Shown here: positions 6,094-10,805 of the stretch, one piece after another
How positions within the stretch are numbered: the first letter of the stretch is position 1
Layout: every line of letters starts with the position of its first letter
Assembly: GCA_049642385.1 (NCBI GenBank)
Contig: JBAROU010000173.1
Location: 1-10,805, forward strand
DNA: 10,805 nucleotides
Source: JBAROU01 sp049642385
GTDB taxonomy: Bacteria; Chloroflexota; Dehalococcoidia; DSTF01; RBG-16-68-14
Reading direction: 5' to 3'
Position numbers and translations under genes: made by a program
The notes under the pieces: model-generated
The model's database searches: none
Told to the model about the DNA's origin: nothing
Seen by the model: the letters and a program-made list of their open reading frames with translations, nothing else

Positions 6094-7758
6094 CTACTCG
6101 CCGTCAAGCGAGATGAAGCGCAGGCGGGGGACGATACTGGTCGGGATCAGGTAGTCGTGCACGTAGGGCTTGACCAGTATGTGGAAGCGGTCAAAGAAGA
6201 GAGGGATCCACGGCAGGTCCGCGAGGATCTCCCGTTGGGCCTGCTGATACAGCTGAATGCGCGTCTGTTCATCCTGCTCCGTCAGCGCTTGGCGCAGGAA
6301 CGTGTCTACGTCCGGATTGCTGTAGCCCGTGTCGTTGTTCGCGCTGTCGCTGTCGAAGTGAAGGTTCAGCAGGTTGTCCTCCAACGGATAATCCATGATC
6401 CAGCCGATCAGCCACATCTGGTACACGCCGTCCTGTACGTCCTGGTAGAACGTCGCCGAATCGGCCTGCTGGATCTCCACCTCCACGCCCAGGTTCTGCC
6501 GCCACATCTCCACGATCGCCGCCGTGCCTTCGCCGGACGTGGCGCCGCTGCCACTCTCGGCGAGCGTGATCTTCGGCAGCCCCTCCGGTCCACCGTACTT
6601 CGACTCCTCTAGCAGTTGGCGCGCCTTCGCTGGGTCGAACGCTGGAAGCGAAACCTGCGGGTCGTAGGCGGGCATGCCGGGCATGATGATGCCGTTCGCC
6701 ACCGGGATGGCGTTCTTGAAGATCGCGCTGGCGATCTGCTCCCGGTCGATGGCGCGGACGAACGCCTCGCGCGCCTTTGGGTCGTCGAATGGCGGCGACT
6801 TCGTGTCGAAGCCGACGTAGTCCAGCGCCAGCCGCTCGCCCGACTTGTACTGGGCGTGCAGCTCATCCGCCGGATCCTGCACCCGCTCCAGCTCGTCCAG
6901 CCCGACGCCGGCGACGTCCACGTCGCCCGTTTCGTAGAGCGTAATCCCACCGCTGCTCAGGAGATACGTCACCGTCTGTACGTGCGGCGCGCCCAGGTGA
7001 TAGCGATCGTTCGCCTTCAGGACGATGCGTTCGCCGAAGCTCCACTCGTCCAGCATGTATGGCCCCGTGCCGTTGGGCGTGCGCGTCCAGTTCTGCGGAT
7101 CCGCTTCGATCTGTCGCTGGTCCACCACGAACGCCGTCGGATAGGTGAGCTTATACAGGAACGACGGCAGATCCTGCTCGATCGTGATCGCGATCGTGTG
7201 ACTGTCAATCACTTGAACGCCGCTCACCTCGTCCGCCTCGCCGCGCAGCTTCTCCTTGACGCCCACGATGTCGCCCAGGAAGAACTCCGCGACGAGAGAG
7301 AGCGTGGCCGGGTCCGCCGCCCGTTCGAGCGAGTACTTCACGTCGTCGGCTCGCACCGGCCGCTGGTCGTGGAACGTCGCGTTGTCACGTATCGTGAACG
7401 TGTACGTGACCGTACCGTCTTCGTTGACGACCTTGCCGCCGTTCTCAAGCGTCGGTAGCTCAGCGGCGAGGTCAGGCTGGACCTTCAAGTCTGGATCGAG
7501 CGTCAGCAGCCCGCCAAAGATCTCCACCACGTAGACTCCTGAGGCCGAGTCCTGCGTGACGGCCGGGTCGAGCGTGATCGGCTCCTGGCCCGATAGCCGG
7601 AGCTCGCCGCTAGTCTCGCTGCCCGGAGTCTGGTTTGGTTGCTGGCCGCTGGGGCCGTTGTCGTCGCCGCCGGTCGCCACCAGCGCGATCACGATCGCGC
7701 CGACGGCGATCACAAGCGCGCCCATGATGCCCAGGATGGTCAGGACGAGCCGGTTCAT
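6094..7758 (-). CDS. ABC transporter substrate-binding protein, family 5 (SBP_bac_5)
   Basis: Extracytoplasmic receptor that captures the ligand, probably a peptide or related compound, and delivers it to the two permeases encoded downstream. The 554-residue product opens with a hydrophobic segment (about 4-28), then a Gly/Ser/Pro/Gln/Thr-rich linker (about 30-52). The family-5 fold follows: EPITLDPAVTQDSAS near 59-73, RDNATFHDQRPVRADDVKYS (124-143) corresponding to the family signature, and NGTGPYML near 229-236. No cysteine occurs where a lipobox would place it; the region reads ALVATGGDDN. The protein is therefore probably held by an uncleaved membrane anchor or released by signal peptidase I rather than lipidated. 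The frame extends upstream to 7947, but that part overlaps the neighbouring gene and is Arg/Cys-rich, so ATG 7758 is chosen even though its Shine-Dalgarno is weak. Confidence 0.9.
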   Translation of the reverse strand: MNRLVLTILGIMGALVIAVGAIVIALVATGGDDNGPSGQQPNQTPGSETSGELRLSGQEPITLDPAVTQDSASGVYVVEIFGGLLTLDPDLKVQPDLAAELPTLENGGKVVNEDGTVTYTFTIRDNATFHDQRPVRADDVKYSLERAADPATLSLVAEFFLGDIVGVKEKLRGEADEVSGVQVIDSHTIAITIEQDLPSFLYKLTYPTAFVVDQRQIEADPQNWTRTPNGTGPYMLDEWSFGERIVLKANDRYHLGAPHVQTVTYLLSSGGITLYETGDVDVAGVGLDELERVQDPADELHAQYKSGERLALDYVGFDTKSPPFDDPKAREAFVRAIDREQIASAIFKNAIPVANGIIMPGMPAYDPQVSLPAFDPAKARQLLEESKYGGPEGLPKITLAESGSGATSGEGTAAIVEMWRQNLGVEVEIQQADSATFYQDVQDGVYQMWLIGWIMDYPLEDNLLNLHFDSDSANNDTGYSNPDVDTFLRQALTEQDEQTRIQLYQQAQREILADLPWIPLFFDRFHILVKPYVHDYLIPTSIVPRLRFISLDGE

Positions 7759-7815
7759 ATTGTAGACATAAGGCGAAGATCGGTTGTTGTTGCTATCGGT
7801 CTCACGTTGGCTCGG

Positions 7816-7844
7816 ATGATAGCAGAGGGCAGGTTCAGCTTCAA
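7816..7844 (-). promoter_or_regulatory. Predicted promoter of the ABC importer operon
   Basis: On the minus strand TTGAAG (7839-7844, 4/6) and TATCAT (7816-7821, 5/6) are 17 bp apart, the optimal spacing. The -35 box overlaps the stop codon (7841-7843) of the upstream glycosyltransferase gene. Transcription would start near 7809, giving a leader of about 50 nt. The site supports separate expression of the importer, with possible read-through from upstream. Confidence 0.55.
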
Positions 7845-9193
7845 TGGACGGCCGGAGCCTCGTCCGGCACCACGTCCGCCTCCTTGCTCCAGAGCGCCAC
7901 CCACGGCAGCGCCGCCAGCAGGGCGATGATGGGCACGATCGGCGCATGGAAGCGCGGGTCGCCGAAGAAGACGATGTGCAGCGCCGTCCAGTACGCGATG
8001 AGCGACACCAGGAGCAACGCCCCGGGCTTGTCGAGCGTCAGCCATAGCGGTATACCGAGCACGAAGAAGCCAAGCACCGCGAAGTAGTACACGTTCGAGA
8101 GGGTGAACAGGCCCTGGCGTACGTGGTCGCTCAGGAACTCCTGGCCACCGTGCCCCTCGTTCCACTTCAGGCCCTCCTCGTCGCTGTAGTAGAGCCAGAA
8201 GAGCTTCTTGAACATCAGCGCGAACTCGTCAGACGGGTGCGTCAGCGCGTACGAGAGGCCCTTGTGGAACCCCTCGCTGTTGATCAGCACCTCACGCTCC
8301 ACGGTGGTGAGCTCCGGATGGCTGTACACCAGCTGGTCCGCGAGTACACCGCGTCCCTCTGCACCCTCGTGGTGCCCGATCCAGAAGTTCACGCCCGCGT
8401 TCGTTGCGATCACGACCGGGTCGTCGAGCTGCACCGCGTTGCGCATCATCCATGGCGCAACGACGAAGCCCATGCCGAGCGCCAGCGCGACGAGCTTGTA
8501 CACGATCGCCTCTCGATCGATGTTGGAGCGCCACCAGAAGGGGAGAAACGCTAGCGGCAGGACCAGCGCCTGTCCGCGCATCAGCGCGGCGAAGCCGATC
8601 ACCAGCCCCGTCCCGATCAGCAGGCCTAGGTTGCGCTGCCGCGTGTCCTGCGCATCGACGAGCAGGAGGTAGACGATCATCAGCAGCAAGAACGTAAAGG
8701 CCGTCTCCGAAAGTGTAACGGCCGTGTAGAAGACCAGGCTCGGGAACGCGGCGACAATCGCTGCGCCGATCAGCGCCGCTGTCGCACCGAGCGTCCGGCG
8801 CCCGATCAGGTAGACCAGCACAACAGACGCTGTGCCCAGCAGCGCGTTCACTACCTGCGCCGCACCGACGCTCTCGCCGAAGACGCCGTAGATCCCGGCA
8901 AGCAGGAACGCGTAGCCCGGCGGCCAGAACGCCGTTGGTAGGCCGTTGATGTGCACATAGCCCTGGCCGTGCAGCAGCGCCCGCGCGGCCAGGTCGTAGC
9001 GGAACGCGTCGTCGCTCGCCGCTGGCTGCCACTGGGACACGGCAATCCAGGCGATGCGCGACATGAAGGCGAACGATACGAGGAGAGCAAGCCAAACGAC
9101 GTGTTCTCGAATGGCGGGGGCGGCAGGAACCACCACGGCTCCCGCCTGAGGCGGGAACTGCCCTCGGGTGGCGCCAAGAGCATCGGCCTGCAC
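7841..9193 (-). CDS. Membrane glycosyltransferase, GT39/ArnT-like (GT-C fold)
   Basis: Probable polyprenyl-phosphate-sugar-dependent glycosyltransferase of the PMT/ArnT superfamily, which transfers a sugar to a lipid, protein or polymer on the outer face of the membrane. The 450-residue product has many hydrophobic helices, the first at about 31-52. Next comes the expected first external loop with an acidic pair, SDDAFRYDLAARALLHGQGY (60-79), where Asp61-Asp62 are the likely catalytic/metal residues. PTAFWPPGYAFLLAG follows at 86-100 and SETAFTFLL at 162-170. Further on are an ALMRGQALVLP helix start and an external NFWIGHHEGAEGRG loop typical of the family. The start is GTG 9193: AGAGAGGA lies nine bases upstream, an in-frame stop lies five codons upstream, and the first internal ATG would remove TM1. 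Acceptor and sugar cannot be told from sequence. Confidence 0.85.
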   Translation of the reverse strand: MQADALGATRGQFPPQAGAVVVPAAPAIREHVVWLALLVSFAFMSRIAWIAVSQWQPAASDDAFRYDLAARALLHGQGYVHINGLPTAFWPPGYAFLLAGIYGVFGESVGAAQVVNALLGTASVVLVYLIGRRTLGATAALIGAAIVAAFPSLVFYTAVTLSETAFTFLLLMIVYLLLVDAQDTRQRNLGLLIGTGLVIGFAALMRGQALVLPLAFLPFWWRSNIDREAIVYKLVALALGMGFVVAPWMMRNAVQLDDPVVIATNAGVNFWIGHHEGAEGRGVLADQLVYSHPELTTVEREVLINSEGFHKGLSYALTHPSDEFALMFKKLFWLYYSDEEGLKWNEGHGGQEFLSDHVRQGLFTLSNVYYFAVLGFFVLGIPLWLTLDKPGALLLVSLIAYWTALHIVFFGDPRFHAPIVPIIALLAALPWVALWSKEADVVPDEAPAVH

Positions 9194-9238
9194 GCTGTGC
9201 AGTCCTCTCTACGCCACCGCGCCACCAGGGCGATCACA

Positions 9239-9266
9239 AGCATACCACGGCAAGGGGTAACGTCAA
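9239..9266 (-). promoter_or_regulatory. Predicted promoter of the glycosyltransferase gene
   Basis: On the minus strand TTGACG (9261-9266, 5/6) and TATGCT (9239-9244, 4/6) are 16 bp apart, about 45 bp before the GTG start. The box faces away from the plus-strand promoter at 9293-9320, and the two -35 elements are only 26 bp apart. Confidence 0.5.
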
Positions 9267-9292
9267 ATTGGGCTAGGAGCGGTCTCCTTGAC

Positions 9293-9320
9293 TTGACAAC
9301 GTGGAGGGAAGCAGTACACT
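9293..9320 (+). promoter_or_regulatory. Predicted promoter of the FN3/LPxTG-type surface protein gene
   Basis: A perfect -35 TTGACA (9293-9298) and TACACT (9315-9320, 4/6) are 16 bp apart, with transcription expected near 9327 and a leader of about 30 nt. A second -35-like TTGACT (9288-9293) overlaps the first by one base but would be 21 bp from the -10 box. The region 9267-9292 between the divergent promoters holds no other clear element. Confidence 0.55.
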
Positions 9321-9356
9321 TTGCGCACCCGACCTGTATCAGAGAAGGTGACGACT

Positions 9357-9982
9357 ATGTGGCGAGCGCGCGTTCTACTGCCGCTACTCGTGATCCTGGC
9401 GGTCACTGGGCTCGCTGCGGTTGCAGCCCTGGCGCTCGCTTCGCAGGCTGCACAGGCGGGCACCGCGCCGGCGTGCCCGTCCCCTGGAACGCCACCGATG
9501 ACGCCACCCGCCGGAGCCCAGCCGCGCCGTCCGATGCGGAGTTCCGGGGCGGGGTGTTGAGCTGGAGTGACAACTCAGAGAATGAAGACGGCTTCCTCAT
9601 CTGTGTCGATCCGGGAGGATTTGAGTTCGTCGTTGCTGCCGATACGACAACCTTTGTTCCCCCACCGGAGCCATCCAACTGCCCCGACAGCGATAACGCC
9701 ACCTACGTCACCTACGCCGTCTACGCCTTCAACGCGCAGGGCCTGTCCGGTCCCGCGCTGCGGCCGCCCATCATTGGCGACTGCGCGGTTCCGGGGCCAG
9801 CCACGCCCACCGCGAGCCAGGCCGCGGCCACCGCAACGCCCCCGCCCGCGGTGCTGCCGGACACCGGTGGGGTAGGGGATTCCGAGGCGAACGCCTCTGC
9901 CGCGGTCTGGGCGCTCCTCGCCGGCGGCATTGCCGCGCTGCTTGGTGCCGGCGCGCTCGTGCTCCGGCGCGTTCGAACGTAA
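9357..9982 (+). CDS. Secreted FN3-like protein with LPxTG-type anchor, split by a frameshift
   Basis: Two overlapping frames together make one sensible surface protein of about 208 residues. The first frame starts at ATG 9357 (GAAGG eight bases upstream) and encodes a classic Sec signal peptide: basic MWRAR, a long Leu/Ala/Val core, and a cleavage site near AQA-GTAP at about residue 34. It hits TGA at 9558-9560. The -1 frame carries the rest: APSDAEFRGGVLSWSDNSENE and YAVYAFNAQGLSGPA, both typical of a fibronectin type III-like domain, then a Pro/Thr/Ala-rich linker. It ends with LPDTG (9854-9868), a hydrophobic helix and the basic end RRVRT, the layout of a cell-wall sorting signal. One extra base, most simply in the C4 run at 9481-9484, would join them: the 626-nt span is one base short of a multiple of three. 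This may be a sequencing error or a real mutation. Confidence 0.7.
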
Positions 9983-10009
9983 CTGTCACGCAGCGGAGAA
10001 ACAAATCGT

Positions 10010-10034
10010 AGGGGCAGGTCTCAGACCTGCCCCT
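10010..10034. terminator. Perfect 11-bp palindrome between convergent genes
   Basis: AGGGGCAGGTC and GACCTGCCCCT pair perfectly around the 3-nt loop TCA. The element lies 27 nt after the stop of the surface-protein gene and 32 nt past the stop of the convergent clpC gene. On the minus strand it is followed by the T-rich stretch ATTTGTTT. It can act as a bidirectional terminator. Its form also resembles dispersed intergenic palindromes, so it may be one copy of a genome-wide repeat. Confidence 0.6.
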
Positions 10035-10066
10035 CAAATGTCGTCGTGCGTTACTTCGTAAGGACG

Positions 10067-10805
10067 TTACGCTAGCGCCGGCTCCTCAGCCTTCGTTAGC
10101 ACCACCTCGCCAGCCTCGACGTCGATCAGGACACGGTCGCCCTCTTCGAAGCGACCCTCCAGGATCGCGTCCGAGAGGCGGTCCTCCAGCTCGTCCTGAA
10201 TCACCCGCCGCAACGGCCGCGCGCCGAAGACGTGGTCGTAGCCCTTCTCGCCCAGCCAGTCCTTCGCGCGGTCCGTCACTTCCAGCGCGACGCCCTTCGG
10301 CTTGAGCTGCTTCTCCAGCTCGGTCAGCAGGAGATCCACGATGTAGCGGATGTGCTCCTTCGACAGCGAGTGGAAGACAACGGTGGCGTCTAAGCGGTTG
10401 AGGAACTCGGGCCGGAAGACGCGCTTCAACTCGTCCAGCACCTTGTCCTTCATCTTCTTGTGCTGATCGTCCACCGTTTGCCCTTCATCGCGGTTGATCT
10501 GGAAGCCGACGTTGGACTCCTTGCGGATCAGGTCGGAGCCGACGTTGCTCGTCATCACGATAATCGTATTGCGGAAGTCCACCTTGCGCCCCTTCGCGTC
10601 GGTCAGGTGACCGTCGTCGAAGATCTGGAGCAGGATGTTAAACACGTCTGGGTGCGCCTTCTCGATCTCGTCCAGCAGGATCAGGCAGTAGGACTTGCGC
10701 CGCACGGTGTCCGTGAGCTGGCCGCCATCGTCGTAGCCGATATAGCCGGGCGGCGCGCCCACGAGGCGCGAGATGTTGTGCTTCTCCATGAACTCCGACA
10801 TATCG
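10067..10805 (-). CDS. clpC: ATP-dependent Clp unfoldase ClpC, C-terminal AAA+ domain (partial)
   Basis: The frame runs off the right edge, so only the last 246 or so residues are seen, roughly the second AAA+ module. Counting from the Met at 10801, the order is: pore loop GYIGYDDGG (19-27), Walker B LILLDEIEKAH (40-50), sensor 1 MTSN (83-86), NVGF (97-100), arginine-finger segment FRPEFLNRLD (129-138) and sensor 2 GARPLRR (193-199), with a D2-small domain to the end. The VGF tripeptide after sensor 1 is the ClpP-docking loop of ClpC-type enzymes and is absent from ClpB, which favours ClpC over the disaggregase. The protein unfolds substrates, often with adaptors, for ClpP. The Met at 10801 is internal (MSEFMEKH follows a conserved Asp), not a start. 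The N-terminal repeat domain and first AAA+ module lie outside the window. Confidence 0.93.
   Translation of the reverse strand, partial: DMSEFMEKHNISRLVGAPPGYIGYDDGGQLTDTVRRKSYCLILLDEIEKAHPDVFNILLQIFDDGHLTDAKGRKVDFRNTIIVMTSNVGSDLIRKESNVGFQINRDEGQTVDDQHKKMKDKVLDELKRVFRPEFLNRLDATVVFHSLSKEHIRYIVDLLLTELEKQLKPKGVALEVTDRAKDWLGEKGYDHVFGARPLRRVIQDELEDRLSDAILEGRFEEGDRVLIDVEAGEVVLTKAEEPALA

Noticed and set aside
6616..7458. Plus-strand open frame of 280 codons opposite the binding-protein gene
   Set aside because: It is a shadow of the conserved binding-protein frame, with Arg/Val/Leu-rich composition and no motifs.
7759..7947. Possible N-terminal extension of the binding protein
   Set aside because: It overlaps the glycosyltransferase gene, would bury the signal segment behind about 63 Arg/Cys-rich residues, and contains the predicted promoter.
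8951..9350. Plus-strand open frame running from inside the glycosyltransferase gene into the surface-protein gene
   Set aside because: The part before about 9470 is antisense to the glycosyltransferase and crosses the promoter region. It has no signal peptide or recognisable domain. Only the portion after the frameshift is real coding sequence.
9321..9356. TTG at 9321 as start of the surface protein
   Set aside because: It begins right after the predicted -10 box and so upstream of the expected transcript start. ATG 9357 has a properly spaced GAAGG and gives a standard signal peptide.
1..10805. CRISPR array, tRNA or rRNA genes, transposase or phage genes
   Set aside because: I saw no regularly spaced repeats, cloverleaf-like sequences, rRNA stretches or mobile-element proteins. 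The intergenic gaps are all under 200 bp and accounted for.

Overview
The window looks like a GC-rich bacterial chromosome segment, probably from the Chloroflexota. The clues are a tig-clpP-clpX cluster, a dockerin-like secreted protein tail of the kind common in that phylum (DxNGDCRVDxxD plus a short FDGDVDIKD repeat and an FGRxGSTC ending), a secreted FN3/LPxTG-type protein, and TTG and GTG starts with strong Shine-Dalgarno sequences. The phylum call is inference from family resemblance only.

Layout, left to right. Positions 1-261 (+) hold the 3' end of a dockerin-like secreted protein. A perfect 10-bp hairpin (286-310) separates it from a convergent cluster on the minus strand, which reads tig (3749-2409), clpP (2356-1724), clpX (1658-336). 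A sigma70-like promoter lies just before tig. Upstream of that, also on the minus strand, is a peptide/nickel-type ABC importer cassette transcribed in the order substrate-binding protein (7758-6094), first permease (6078-5080), second permease (5080-3905). It has no ATPase genes beside it. Its promoter overlaps the stop codon of a membrane glycosyltransferase-39-like gene (9193-7841). A divergent promoter region (9239-9320) serves that gene and a plus-strand gene (9357-9982). The latter encodes a signal peptide, an FN3-like domain and an LPDTG-TM-Arg tail, but is split by a -1 frameshift. An 11-bp palindrome (10010-10034) separates it from the convergent 3' end of clpC, which runs off the right edge.

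Function. Trigger factor folds nascent chains and ClpXP degrades tagged or misfolded proteins. Both unfoldases in the window, ClpX (IGF loop) and ClpC (VGF loop), carry the tripeptide that docks onto ClpP, so the single ClpP seen here could serve both. The importer and the surface-protein and glycosyltransferase genes between them look functionally separate.

I found no convincing undescribed multi-gene system. The observations most worth checking are an echo of the last codons of the second permease 39 bp downstream, in frame and with only synonymous differences; a roughly 90-residue membrane insertion in that permease; the frameshifted LPxTG gene; and a substrate-binding protein without a lipobox cysteine.
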